DNA from: Chitinophaga lutea
Lineage (GTDB): Bacteria > Bacteroidota > Bacteroidia > Chitinophagales > Chitinophagaceae
Assembly: GCF_003813775.1 (NCBI RefSeq)
Contig: NZ_RPDH01000001.1
Coordinates: 1,736,001 to 1,800,000 of the forward strand
Length of the DNA stretch: 64,000 nucleotides
Direction: 5' to 3'
Both the position numbers and the translations under genes were made by a program. Below, piece after piece: positions 50,521 to 59,590 of this stretch. The notes under the pieces were generated by a model. The model did no database searches. It saw nothing but the letters and a program-made list of their open reading frames with translations, and was not told the DNA's origin. Each line of letters begins with the position of its first letter. Positions within the stretch are counted from its first letter, which is position 1.

Positions 50521-52194
50521 CTATTCGGCTTTCAGTTTGATGAGCGGACTGTTGTGCGTGGGTTCCAGGCCGGCCGGTGCGGGCAATGTGATTTTCAGCA
50601 TATAATCGCCCTTTTCCACCGGTACCTTCACCGGTATCACCACGCTGTCTCGCTGCAGCGCTTCGGCCAGCGGAAGCGTTCCCCGAACGGTTTCATTGCC
50701 GCTTTTTCCGTTCCAGAGCATATACCCCACCGTAGGGGGCATATTGGCAGGCCCTATCTGCACCGGCGCATCATATCCGTTTTTCACACCCAGTTTCAGA
50801 AAAAGCGTATCACCACCCCGTCCGGTTAATCGGGTATGCACGGGCTCGAACTGGATGAGCTGGTAGGAGTAATACGGCGAATCGGTCCGGTAAAACAGGA
50901 GGCCCTGGGTACGTTGCAGGCTGTCGCCTTCGGGAATGTACGGCCGGTGGTTCGACACCAGCAGGATGTTTTTGCCCCAGAGCGATTCTTCGGTATGCCA
51001 GTAGTTGTACTGGCTCCTGCGGGCGAAAACACTGTTGATGCTATACGAAACGCCGCCGGCGTAGAACATGTATTTGGAAGGGGATTGGTAGCTGCTCACA
51101 AACACCACGGGCCTTCCGGCGGCTTGCTGCGCGAGCTCGGCCGTCCAGGTTTTGTTGTGATGTATTTCTGGGCGGATCTCCACGCCGGGCGCAAAGTCCC
51201 ACACCATGTACACCCGCACCACCAGCACCAACAATAACGATAGCCACCAGGTTTTTTGCAGCACCTTCGCGGAAAAACCCTGTCGTACAATACCCTGGTG
51301 CGCGAGCACCATCAACGGGGCGAATATCATCACGGTCCAGTTGGCTTCCACGCGGCCTTTGAAAGTGCTGAGCAGGAAAAAAGCCAGCACGCCCACGAGG
51401 CTGAATTTCAGCGCCCGCTCAAAACTGTTCTGCACCTGCGCGCGGAACGCATAATACAGCAGCAGCCAGCCCACCAGAGGACCGAAGAGCAATATCTGGC
51501 CGGCAATATAATCGAGCGAAAAACTGATGTCGTAGGCCGATGCATTGCGTTCCACCAGGTGATATTGCAGGGAAGGGAAGTTATGCGTGTACTGCCAGTA
51601 CAGGTGCGGGAAGAACAGCAGGGAGGTGACCACTACCGCCACATAAAAGCGGTACAGCCTCAGCAGGTGCAGGTTCGACAGCACCGTAAAAAACACCAGC
51701 AGCACGCCGTGGTATTTGCTGTAAAACATCAGCGCCATGCTGACCGCGAGCAACAGGGTATTTTTCCAGCTCTGCGACGCCAGGAAATTGCGGTAGAGAT
51801 AAAAATACAGCGTGGCGAAAAATATCAGTGGTATGTCGGGTACGGCCAGGATGCCGCCTACCTGCATAGCGCCCATGCCGGCGAGGATGAGATAAAAAAC
51901 GACGTTGTTTTTCCGGGGTATCAGCCGGTCTACGAGCAGCAGCGTCAGCACGTTGAGCACCACCATGCCCAGCCGCACACCCAGTTCGTTAGGAAAGAGG
52001 GCGTAACCGAGTTTGATGAGTATGGCGATCATCGGCGGATGGTCGAAGTACCCCCAGTCGAGGTGGCGGGAGTATACCCAGTAATACGCCTCATCGTCCA
52101 TCAGTTCGGTGAACGAGGCCTGTAAAACGGCCAGTAGGGCCCATAGGGCGATGACGCCGTATTTATACTGGTTTTTGGTCAAAAAGCGGATCAT
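50521..52194 (-). CDS. ArnT-like glycosyltransferase, GT39/83 family
   Basis: A 557-residue multi-pass membrane protein (about 10-12 helices over residues 10-345) with the acidic first-loop motif MDDEAYYW and HLDWGYFDHPPM of dolichyl/undecaprenyl-phosphate-sugar-using transferases. The C-terminal part (about 350-557) is periplasmic and beta-rich. The family moves sugars from lipid carriers to lipid A or proteins; the acceptor here is unknown. It lies 14 bases after the omega-amidase gene and ends at a strong terminator. Confidence 0.88.
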   Translation of the reverse strand: MIRFLTKNQYKYGVIALWALLAVLQASFTELMDDEAYYWVYSRHLDWGYFDHPPMIAILIKLGYALFPNELGVRLGMVVLNVLTLLLVDRLIPRKNNVVFYLILAGMGAMQVGGILAVPDIPLIFFATLYFYLYRNFLASQSWKNTLLLAVSMALMFYSKYHGVLLVFFTVLSNLHLLRLYRFYVAVVVTSLLFFPHLYWQYTHNFPSLQYHLVERNASAYDISFSLDYIAGQILLFGPLVGWLLLYYAFRAQVQNSFERALKFSLVGVLAFFLLSTFKGRVEANWTVMIFAPLMVLAHQGIVRQGFSAKVLQKTWWLSLLLVLVVRVYMVWDFAPGVEIRPEIHHNKTWTAELAQQAAGRPVVFVSSYQSPSKYMFYAGGVSYSINSVFARRSQYNYWHTEESLWGKNILLVSNHRPYIPEGDSLQRTQGLLFYRTDSPYYSYQLIQFEPVHTRLTGRGGDTLFLKLGVKNGYDAPVQIGPANMPPTVGYMLWNGKSGNETVRGTLPLAEALQRDSVVIPVKVPVEKGDYMLKITLPAPAGLEPTHNSPLIKLKAE

Positions 52195-52208
52195 GTCCGC
52201 GAAGATAA

Positions 52209-53000
52209 TTAAAGGATCATGAACTTATCCGCATCCTTCATGAAGGGGAATTTGGTGCGCAGTTCGTCGAGGTGGGCCCTGGAAAGGGTGTAGGTGAACA
52301 CATCCTCGTCGTGCGACTTGTGGTAGATGATTTCGCCCACGGGATCGATGAGGCTGGAATCGCCGCTGTGGTAAATCTCATTACCATCGTTGCCCACGCG
52401 GTTCACGCCGATCACGTAACACTGGTTTTCGATGGCGCGGGCCTGCAGCAGGGCTCTCCAGGGTGTGCTGCGGCGCTCGGGCCAGTTGGCCACGTTCACG
52501 AGCACATCGTAGGCGGGCGCGCCATTGTCCTGGATGGTATTGCGGGCCCACACGGGGAAACGGAGATCGTAACAGATATTGAGGCAGATCTTCCAGCCTT
52601 TCACCTGGGCGATCAGTCGTTTGTCGCCGGCGGCGTAATGATTGTCTTCCCCCGCAAATCCGAACCGGTGGCGTTTATTGTAGATACCGAACTGGCCGTT
52701 GGGCAACATCCAGATGAGGCGGTTGTAATAAGCGCCGTCTTCTTCGATGATCAGGCTGCCGGTGATGATCACATTCTTTTCCTTCGCTTTTTTCTTCATC
52801 CACTGTACGGCGCTCCCATCCATGGTTTCAGCGAGCTTTTCGGGCTGCATGCTGAATCCTGTGCTGAACATTTCAGGCAGGATGATCACTTCCGTTTTTT
52901 CCTTGATGGCATCGATTTTTGCGTCGAACATGGCCAGGTTGGCCGGAATGTTTTCCCAGTGCAGATTAGCTTGTATCAGCGTGACCGTTAAATCAGACAT
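52209..53000 (-). CDS. Nitrilase-superfamily omega-amidase (YafV-like)
   Basis: A 263-residue cytoplasmic C-N hydrolase. The catalytic triad is Glu43 (IILPEMFSTGF), Lys109 (YNKRHRF) and Cys143 (NICYDLRFPVW). The WARNT and ANWPERRSTPWRALLQARAIEN segments match YafV/Nit2 omega-amidases, which hydrolyse alpha-keto acid amides such as 2-oxoglutaramate to repair side products of glutamine transamination. An exact TAATTTTG -7 match (53036-53029) lies just upstream without a -33 partner. Confidence 0.9.
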   Translation of the reverse strand: MSDLTVTLIQANLHWENIPANLAMFDAKIDAIKEKTEVIILPEMFSTGFSMQPEKLAETMDGSAVQWMKKKAKEKNVIITGSLIIEEDGAYYNRLIWMLPNGQFGIYNKRHRFGFAGEDNHYAAGDKRLIAQVKGWKICLNICYDLRFPVWARNTIQDNGAPAYDVLVNVANWPERRSTPWRALLQARAIENQCYVIGVNRVGNDGNEIYHSGDSSLIDPVGEIIYHKSHDEDVFTYTLSRAHLDELRTKFPFMKDADKFMIL

Positions 53001-53074
53001 AAAAAGTTGGATTACTACAAAACGACCTCAAAATTACGGCACAGCCGCTTAGAAAGTTTTGAATTATTCTCCGT

Positions 53075-53533
53075 TTATTCTTCCTTTTTTGCGATTTGTT
53101 CAATGGCTTCCCGCGCCAGCTCCTGTTCATAGCCCCTTTGCAGGAGGAATTGCATGGTTTTGTATTGCCTTTTCAGGTACTGTTCCGCTTTTAACAGGCC
53201 GTATTTTTTTCCGGCGAGTGCCAGCAGGGTGCTCCAGTAGTCTTCGGCATCTATTTCCGATAGGCCTTTTTTGATGCAGTAGGGACTCACCTGCTTCTGT
53301 TTCAGCATCATGGTGATCTTTTTCCGTCCCCATTGCTGCATCCGGAACTTGCTGCCGGCGTAGGCCCTGGCGAAACGTTCCTCATTGAGGAAGTTTTCTT
53401 CTACCAGGTGGGCGATGGCTTCTTCAATGTCGTGGCCCCGGAGCCCGAGTTCATAACATTTCTCCCGCACCTCGCTGTGGCACCGTTCCTGGTAGGCGCA
53501 GTAGTGGCGGAGTTTGAGCAGATCGGCTTTCAC
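53075..53533 (-). CDS. recX: Regulatory protein RecX
   Basis: A 152-residue RecX-type all-helical protein that restrains RecA filament growth during recombination. Family segments are LRHYCAYQERCHSEVREKCY, HDIEEAIAHLVEENFLNEER and FLLQRGYEQELAREAIEQI, forming three repeats of three helices. Length is usual. It is 11 bases after the UvrD/PcrA helicase gene on the same strand, giving a small repair operon; recA itself is not in the window. Confidence 0.92.
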   Translation of the reverse strand: MKADLLKLRHYCAYQERCHSEVREKCYELGLRGHDIEEAIAHLVEENFLNEERFARAYAGSKFRMQQWGRKKITMMLKQKQVSPYCIKKGLSEIDAEDYWSTLLALAGKKYGLLKAEQYLKRQYKTMQFLLQRGYEQELAREAIEQIAKKEE

Positions 53534-53544
53534 GGCGGGAAATT

Positions 53545-55869
53545 TTACTTTCTCACAATCATGAGCTTGGCGTAGTTGAGCATGATTTTCTTTTCGCCCC
53601 CTCCCTGCGGGAACATCACCGTGGCGATGCGGTTGTTGGGAGCGCCCTCGAGGTTGAGGATCTTGCCGAACCCGAATTTCTGGTGCTCCACGTCCATACC
53701 GGGCTCCATGGTGGCCGGGTCGTCAGCCGCGAAACCGGCGGAGGGAACGTGGCTGCTCACCGGGCCTGCAGTGGGTTTGGGCGCCGTTCTGGCCGTAGGG
53801 TTGGCCGCGGGTGAAGGTGCCGCTTTCTTTTTATCGAACATGTTGCCCCACGAAGCACCACCGCCGCTGTTGAAACCACCGCTGTTACGGATGCCGCCGG
53901 CGTAGCTGCGGTCGATATACCGCTCCGGCATTTCTTCCAGGAAGCGGCTGGGCTCGTTCTGCTGCAGCTGCCCGAAACGGTAACGGCTGTTGGCGTATGT
54001 GAGGAACAGGCGGGCTTTTGCACGGGTAACGGCCACATAAAACAGGCGCCGCTCTTCTTCCAGCTCTTCGCGGGAGTTGATGGACATCCCGCTGGGGAAC
54101 AGGCTTTCTTCCAGGCCCACCGTGAACACCACGGGGAATTCCAGCCCCTTGGCAGCGTGGATGGTCATCAGTTTCACCACATCGCTGTTCTCGTCGTTGG
54201 TATTGTCCGCGTCCGTCAGCAGGGTGATCTGCTGGAGGTAAACGCCGAGGTTTTTATTATCGAGCAGCTCACCGTCTTCCGTGGGAGTTTCGGTAAATTC
54301 CTTGATGGAGTTCAATAATTCCTGTACGTTCTCGTACCGGGCGAGGCCTTCGGTGGTTTTATCGTTGAACAGCTCCTTCACGATATTGGTGGATTTGCCC
54401 ACCTGAACCGCTACTTCGTAAGCGTTGTGTTTGTCGAGCATCACGCGGAAACTCTGAATCATCGTCACAAAGTTCTCGAGAGCGTCGAGGGTGCCGCCTT
54501 TAAAACCAAATTCCTTGGCGTTTTCCAGCACCTGCCAGAAAGTGATGTTCTGGTCGTTGGCGTAAATCGACACCTTTTCGATGGTCGTTTTACCGATGCC
54601 GCGCACGGGGTAGTTGATGATACGTTTGATGGCCTCTTCGTCGCGCGAGTTCATGATCACGCGGAGGTAGGCGATGAAGTCCTTGATTTCCTTGCGCTGG
54701 TAGAACGACAGGCCGCCGAAGATGCGGTAGGGAATGGCCATGCGGCGCAGGCTTTCCTCGAAGGCGCGGCTCTGGGCGTTGGTACGGTACAGGATGCAGA
54801 AATCGCGGTTGCTGTAGTGATTGCGGAGTTTCTGCTCCGCGATCGTGTCCGCCACGAACTTGCCTTCTTCGTTGTCGGTATTGGTGCGGATGAGTTTGAT
54901 CTTATCGCCCTCCACATTGTCCGTCCACAGGTTCTTTTCGATCTGCCCCTTGTTTTTGGCGATCACTTCGTTGGCCACGTTCAGGATCGACTTGGTACTG
55001 CGGTAGTTCTGTTCGAGTTTCACCACTTTCACATCGTCATAGTCTTTTTCGAACTGGAGGATGTTCTGGATGGTAGCGCCGCGGAAGGAGTAGATGCTCT
55101 GCGCATCGTCGCCCACCACGCAGATGTTTTCGTGCACGGCGCCGAGCAGTTTCACGATCTCGTACTGCGCGGGGTTGGTATCCTGGTACTCATCGATCAT
55201 GATGTACTGGAACTTGTGCTGGTATTTGGCCAGCACTTCCGGGAAACCTTTCAGCAGCACGTACATCTTGAACAGCAGATCGTCGAAGTCCATCGCGCCG
55301 TTTTTAAAGCAGCGTTTGGCGTACATGTCGTAGATCTTGCCGGTCAGGGGGCGGCTGGCCCGCTGGTCTTCCTGCTGGATGTAATAATCGTGCTGGTATT
55401 CATCGGGGCCCATCAGGCTGTTTTTGGCCGCGGAAATGCGGTTGTACACCAGGTTGGGCTTGTAATGTTTATCGTCGAGGTTCAGTTCGTTGATGATGGT
55501 TTTCACCACGCTTTTGGCATCGTCTGCGTCGTAGATGGTGAAATCGCCGGGGTAGCCGAGCTTGGGCGCGTCGGCGCGCAGCAGGCGGGCGAAAACGGAG
55601 TGGAAGGTGCCGATGTAGAGGTTGCGGGCTTCGTTGCCGCCAAGGATTTTCTCCACACGTTCCTTCATCTCTTTGGCCGCCTTGTTGGTAAACGTCAGCG
55701 CCAGTATATTAAAAGCGTCCACCCCATTCCGCATCAGGTGGGCGATTCTGGTAGTCAGTACTTTAGTTTTGCCTGAACCCGCGCCCGCAATGATCATCAG
55801 GGGCCCTTTGAGGGAGGTTACAGCTTCGCGTTGCCGGTCGTTCAGATCGTCTAAATAGTTTGCCTTCAT
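53545..55869 (-). CDS. UvrD/PcrA/Rep family ATP-dependent DNA helicase
   Basis: A 774-residue superfamily 1 helicase, moving 3 prime to 5 prime on single-stranded DNA in repair and replication restart. The Q-motif DDLNDRQREAV, Walker A IAGAGSGKTKVLTTRI, Walker B MIDEYQDTNPAQYE and motif V LMTIHAAKGLEFPVVF are all present. A Pro/Ala/Gly-rich linker (about 670-715) leads to a C-terminal Tudor-like domain (VEHQKFGFGKIL). The start at 55869 fits the family; the upstream ATG adds 11 residues. PcrA is the closest name. Confidence 0.93.
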   Translation of the reverse strand: MKANYLDDLNDRQREAVTSLKGPLMIIAGAGSGKTKVLTTRIAHLMRNGVDAFNILALTFTNKAAKEMKERVEKILGGNEARNLYIGTFHSVFARLLRADAPKLGYPGDFTIYDADDAKSVVKTIINELNLDDKHYKPNLVYNRISAAKNSLMGPDEYQHDYYIQQEDQRASRPLTGKIYDMYAKRCFKNGAMDFDDLLFKMYVLLKGFPEVLAKYQHKFQYIMIDEYQDTNPAQYEIVKLLGAVHENICVVGDDAQSIYSFRGATIQNILQFEKDYDDVKVVKLEQNYRSTKSILNVANEVIAKNKGQIEKNLWTDNVEGDKIKLIRTNTDNEEGKFVADTIAEQKLRNHYSNRDFCILYRTNAQSRAFEESLRRMAIPYRIFGGLSFYQRKEIKDFIAYLRVIMNSRDEEAIKRIINYPVRGIGKTTIEKVSIYANDQNITFWQVLENAKEFGFKGGTLDALENFVTMIQSFRVMLDKHNAYEVAVQVGKSTNIVKELFNDKTTEGLARYENVQELLNSIKEFTETPTEDGELLDNKNLGVYLQQITLLTDADNTNDENSDVVKLMTIHAAKGLEFPVVFTVGLEESLFPSGMSINSREELEEERRLFYVAVTRAKARLFLTYANSRYRFGQLQQNEPSRFLEEMPERYIDRSYAGGIRNSGGFNSGGGASWGNMFDKKKAAPSPAANPTARTAPKPTAGPVSSHVPSAGFAADDPATMEPGMDVEHQKFGFGKILNLEGAPNNRIATVMFPQGGGEKKIMLNYAKLMIVRK

Positions 55870-55932
55870 CACTTGAAAAATTTGCAGGCTGTAAAAGTAC
55901 AACTTGAGGGTGGGATAGCGAAATAAGTGGAT

Positions 55933-55982
55933 AACTCATAAAAAAAGCCGCACCAGTACTGATGCGGCTTTTTTTATGAGTT
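55933..55982 (-). terminator. Terminator of the M28 peptidase gene
   Basis: A 20-bp stem (55933-55952 with 55963-55982) with a 10-base loop, GC-rich core GCCGCA and a T-run on both strands. It touches the M28 stop codon at 55981, and on the minus strand it ends just upstream of the helicase gene. Confidence 0.9.
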
Positions 55983-57498
55983 ATTTTTCATTTCTGTCCA
56001 CCTTCAGGCGGTCCGGCCGGTTGGCCACTTCCCAGGCCGTGTAAAACACCAGCTGGGCGCGTTTGGCCAGCATGGGATAGCTGATCTTGTCCGGTGTATC
56101 GTTGGCGCCGTGATAGTCGGCATGCACCCCGTTGAAATAAAAAATAATGGGAATGCGGTGCTGCGCGAACATATAGTGATCGGAGCGGTAATAAAAGCGG
56201 TTGGGATCGTTCGGGTCGTTGTACTTGTAGTCGAGGTCGAGCCCCACGAGGCGGTTGGCGGCTTCGCTGATGGGCCGGAGGTCGGAACTGAGTTTGTTAT
56301 CGCCGATGATATACACGTAATTGCTGTCTTTCTCATGCTCGGGGTCTATTCGCCCGATCATGTCGATGTTCAGGTCGGAAACGGTGTTGGCGAGCGGGTA
56401 GATGGGATGATCGGTGTAGTATTTCGAGCCGAGGAGGCCTTTTTCTTCCCCGCTTACCGTCATGAACACGATGCTGCGGCGCGGGCCTTTGCCGGCCTTT
56501 TTGGCCTTCATAAAGGCCTCTGCCATGGCAATTACGGCCACAGTACCGGAACCGTCGTCGTCGGCGCCGTTGTGCACTTCCCCGTTGATCACGCCGATGT
56601 GGTCGTAGTGTGCGGTCACAAATACATACTCGTCTTTTTTATCGGTACCGGGCAATATGCCCAGTACGTTGCTGGATTTGATCTCCGACTGCCCTTTCTG
56701 GTATGCCAAGCCGTCGATTTTCCCAGCCGCAGCGGGCACGGGGCCGCCGGCTTTCAGCCCTTCGGCGATGCTGCTGTATGGTTTGCCGAGAATGGCAGAC
56801 GCCAGTTCAGGGGAAATGAAGTATACGTTGGGAATAAATTCCATGGTACTCATCATATCACCGAAATACAGGCCCGTTCTGCGCAGGCGGCTGCCGGCGC
56901 GACTGATGCCGGGTAAATTGGAATTAACCATGAACACTGCCCTGGCGCCTTTGTTGGCGGCGGCGCGCAGCCTGTCTTTCTGTTCGCCGGCACCCAGGCG
57001 GGCTTCGGCCAGCAGCACGATCTTGTCGTTGGCGTCGATGCCTTTGTAACTGTCTGCCGTGTCGGTCACGGTGCCGTAGCCGGCAAATACCACCCCGGTT
57101 TGGGCGAGCTCCTGGTTTTTATTATCGCGGAGGCTGTTGTAAAAATCTTTTCCGAACTCGAACGTTTTGCCGGATACGGTGATGGTCGCATTGGTCAGCG
57201 TGTCCATATACAGTACGAACGGCTGTTCCCATTCCCCGTTGCCCGCGCCGGGCTGCAGGCCCACGCGTTTGAACTGTTCGGTGATATACTTCGCGGCCTT
57301 GTACTGGCCCGCGGTGCCGGTTTCGCGGCCCTGCATATCGTCGGCGGCAATGATGTAGAGGTGTTTTTTCAGCCCGGCTGCCGTAATGCTTTTGGCATAG
57401 GGCGTGGCGGCCACGGGCGCCTTGCGTGTGTCCGCCATCTGGGCACAGGCGGCTGTGCCGGTGGCCAGCAGGCAGGCCATAAGGGTTAGTTTTTTCAT
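55981..57498 (-). CDS. M28 family zinc metallopeptidase
   Basis: A 505-residue exported aminopeptidase-like enzyme. The start at 57498 gives a signal peptide (MKKLTLMACLLATGTAACAQ); a first ATG at 57507 adds three residues. A PA domain (about 120-270) interrupts the sequence before the catalytic core: VTAHYDHIGV (His), NGADDDGSGT (Asp), SGEEKGLLGSKYY (Glu), NIDMIGRID and GVHADYHGANDT. It is predicted to be a periplasmic or surface aminopeptidase; substrate unknown. It has a terminator directly after the stop and stands as a single gene. Confidence 0.9.
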   Translation of the reverse strand: MKKLTLMACLLATGTAACAQMADTRKAPVAATPYAKSITAAGLKKHLYIIAADDMQGRETGTAGQYKAAKYITEQFKRVGLQPGAGNGEWEQPFVLYMDTLTNATITVSGKTFEFGKDFYNSLRDNKNQELAQTGVVFAGYGTVTDTADSYKGIDANDKIVLLAEARLGAGEQKDRLRAAANKGARAVFMVNSNLPGISRAGSRLRRTGLYFGDMMSTMEFIPNVYFISPELASAILGKPYSSIAEGLKAGGPVPAAAGKIDGLAYQKGQSEIKSSNVLGILPGTDKKDEYVFVTAHYDHIGVINGEVHNGADDDGSGTVAVIAMAEAFMKAKKAGKGPRRSIVFMTVSGEEKGLLGSKYYTDHPIYPLANTVSDLNIDMIGRIDPEHEKDSNYVYIIGDNKLSSDLRPISEAANRLVGLDLDYKYNDPNDPNRFYYRSDHYMFAQHRIPIIFYFNGVHADYHGANDTPDKISYPMLAKRAQLVFYTAWEVANRPDRLKVDRNEK

Positions 57499-57566
57499 GT
57501 AAAACATTTATGCCGGTAAATTTAAAGAATTAAGCGTGCCCTCGTGCAGCGTACCGCGGAAACAAC

Positions 57567-57594
57567 AAAAAAGGCAGCGTGAAGCTGCCTTTTT
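57567..57594. terminator. Terminator after rpiB
   Basis: GGCAGC (57573-57578) pairs with GCTGCC (57584-57589) across 5 bases. Flanking A and T runs (57567-57572 and 57590-57594) make it usable on both strands; rpiB ends 25 bases before it on the minus strand. Confidence 0.8.
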
Positions 57595-57618
57595 GAATAT
57601 CGGAACCTGCGTACGGTA

Positions 57619-58077
57619 TTAGCTGCAGGCGATTTTGCTGACCCTGTTCATATGACGGCCGCCTTCAAACGGCGTTTCGCCGAAAATATCGACCATTTCC
57701 TTGGCCGTGCCGGTATCTACAAACCGCGCGGGAATGCAGATCACGTTGGCGTTATTGTGGCTGCGGGCCAGGCGGGCGAGCTCGTCGCCCCAGCAGATGG
57801 CGGCGCGGATGCCCTGGTGTTTGTTGGCCGTGATGGCTACGCCGTTGGCGCTGCCGCAGATGAGGATGCCGTAGGCAAAGTCGCCGGATTCCACGGCGTC
57901 GGCCACGGGATGGGCAAAGTCGGGGTAATCTACCGAATCAACGGAATGTGTGCCGAAGTCTTTCACCTGCACACCCTTTCCTTCCAGGTAAGAGATCACC
58001 TCTTCTTTGTAGTCAAACCCCGCATGATCCGAACCGATCGCTACCGGCAATGCAAGATTAAAAGTCGTTTGTTCCAT
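57619..58077 (-). CDS. rpiB: Ribose-5-phosphate isomerase B
   Basis: A 152-residue RpiB (LacA/RpiB family) that interconverts ribose 5-phosphate and ribulose 5-phosphate. Motifs are IGSDHAGFDYKEEV, active-site Cys74 (ILICGSANGVAITANK) and His107 (RLARSHNNANVICIP). Length is standard. It follows tatC by 39 bases and is probably in a tatC-rpiB transcript that ends at the hairpin downstream. Confidence 0.95.
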   Translation of the reverse strand: MEQTTFNLALPVAIGSDHAGFDYKEEVISYLEGKGVQVKDFGTHSVDSVDYPDFAHPVADAVESGDFAYGILICGSANGVAITANKHQGIRAAICWGDELARLARSHNNANVICIPARFVDTGTAKEMVDIFGETPFEGGRHMNRVSKIACS

Positions 58078-58116
58078 ACCCTACAGTTTTGTATTGGTTA
58101 AATGATGCGGTACCTA

Positions 58117-58962
58117 TCAGGACCATTCTTCTGCTTCTTCTTTTTCTTTCTCGCGGTACACTTTCGCAGAAATGAAGATACTGATCTCGTACAGCAGGTA
58201 TAAAGGTACGAAAACCAGCAATTGATCTAACACGTCTGGCGGGGTAATAACCGCCGCCAGTATGAGTATCACCACAATGGCATGCCGGCGGTAGTTGCGC
58301 ATGAACATGGGGGTGAGCAGGCCCAGTTTGGTGAGGAAATACACGAGAATCGGCATTTCGAAGAGCACGCCCATCCCGAGGATGATCTGGCTCATCAGCC
58401 CGAAATAATCGTCGATGAAAAATTCGTTCTTGATCACGTCAGACACGGTGTAGCTGGCCAGGAAGTTGATCATGAACGGGGCGATGAGGAAATAGCTGAA
58501 AGCGATGCCCAGCAGGAACTGCAGGCTCACCCAGAAAATAACGCCCTTTGAGCCTTTCGCTTCATTTTCTTTCAGCGCGGGCTTTACAAAGCGCCAGAAT
58601 TCATAGATGATGTACGGGAACGCTCCTATAATGCCGAGAATGAACGCCATTTTGAACTGCAACATGATCTGCCCGGCCATTTTATAGTTCTGGAATTTAA
58701 TATCGGGCGGCACGATGCAGAGTTTATCGCCCAGGCCAACGAAATGACTGAACTGGCATAACCAGCGGTAGGTGGGGAAATCCGGGCGGGTGGGCCCGAA
58801 GATCACGTTGGTCAGAATCCAGTTGGTGAACACAAACCCGAGAATACTGATGGCAACAATTGCAAAAGCCGATCTTACGAGGTGCCAGCGTAATTCTTCC
58901 AGGTGGTCAAAAAACGACATCTCTGCCTTGTCCTCATTACTCGAGAATAACTTCTTTAACAT
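58117..58962 (-). CDS. tatC: Twin-arginine translocase subunit TatC
   Basis: A 281-residue six-helix inner-membrane protein, the signal-recognition subunit of Tat export. Family marks are the cytoplasmic HLEELRWHLVRS (Glu22-Glu23) and the C-terminal ITPPDVLDQLLVFVPLYLLYEISI. tatA/B are not in the window. The Tat-signal oxidoreductase (9964-11352) is a likely client. A TATATTTG -7 match (58991-58984) lies 22 bases upstream without a clear -33 box. Confidence 0.95.
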   Translation of the reverse strand: MLKKLFSSNEDKAEMSFFDHLEELRWHLVRSAFAIVAISILGFVFTNWILTNVIFGPTRPDFPTYRWLCQFSHFVGLGDKLCIVPPDIKFQNYKMAGQIMLQFKMAFILGIIGAFPYIIYEFWRFVKPALKENEAKGSKGVIFWVSLQFLLGIAFSYFLIAPFMINFLASYTVSDVIKNEFFIDDYFGLMSQIILGMGVLFEMPILVYFLTKLGLLTPMFMRNYRRHAIVVILILAAVITPPDVLDQLLVFVPLYLLYEISIFISAKVYREKEKEEAEEWS

Positions 58963-59590
58963 GCGATATATGAATCAGGAGCACAAATATAACATGTGCC
59001 CAGTGAATGGAAAATGTAAAAAACGGGTGTAAGGTAAAACAAAAAGAAGAGGAAGTGGAAGGATTTCGGGAGGATTTAAGGATTAGGGCAAAAAAAAGAG
59101 CCAGCCCGAGAAGAATCAAGAGCCGGCCTTTCATCCATTGTTTGTTAACCCCAAAAAAGTTGAATTCGAGAATGTCTTATTTCGCTACTGTTCAAGTAAT
59201 AACTTACTCTTTTAATGGCAAGCTATCAGATTTAAGTTACAACCGTTACAGCGCTTTTAAATTTCTAAAACAAAAATAGAAAGAAATATCGTATTATCAA
59301 TGTTACAACAAAGTTTTTTACAACCTTTTAACAAAAATCAAATTATTGTGTTACGTTACAGCTACACTGTTAATTCAATTCGTGTTAATTTACTACTACT
59401 CTGGTGAAAAACGATTTAGCAAGGCAATATTACGTTTTTCCATAATTCTTAACCGAAATTATTTTTAAATTATTGTATACCAGAGTATAATCTAAATTCC
59501 AGTCTATAAACGTCCTATCTCCGCTTTTATGATTCGGCCCGAAAAATATTTCCGGCACTTATTTCACAGCAATTTTCGCGCCGAAACCTC
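58963..59590. other. AT-rich intergenic region with GTTACA repeats
   Basis: No gene is supported. Two short open frames (58937-59134 minus and 59007-59279 plus) look non-coding. From about 59160 to 59520 the sequence is strongly AT-rich and holds several GTTACA/G copies (about 59237, 59246, 59301 and 59352-59362). A weak minus-strand hairpin followed by eight Ts lies at 59090-59127, and an imperfect inverted repeat (59533-59545 with 59573-59585, one mismatch) just past the CNNM gene may be its terminator. A small RNA is possible but unproven. Confidence 0.45.

Noticed and set aside
54427..55776. Plus-strand open frame of 449 residues
   Set aside because: Shadow of the UvrD/PcrA gene with Val/His-rich, non-protein-like composition.
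58937..59134. Small hydrophobic protein on the minus strand (MKGRLLILLGLALFF)
   Set aside because: Its first codons coincide with a hairpin followed by a T-run, which explains the Leu/Phe-rich start. It also overlaps the start of tatC.
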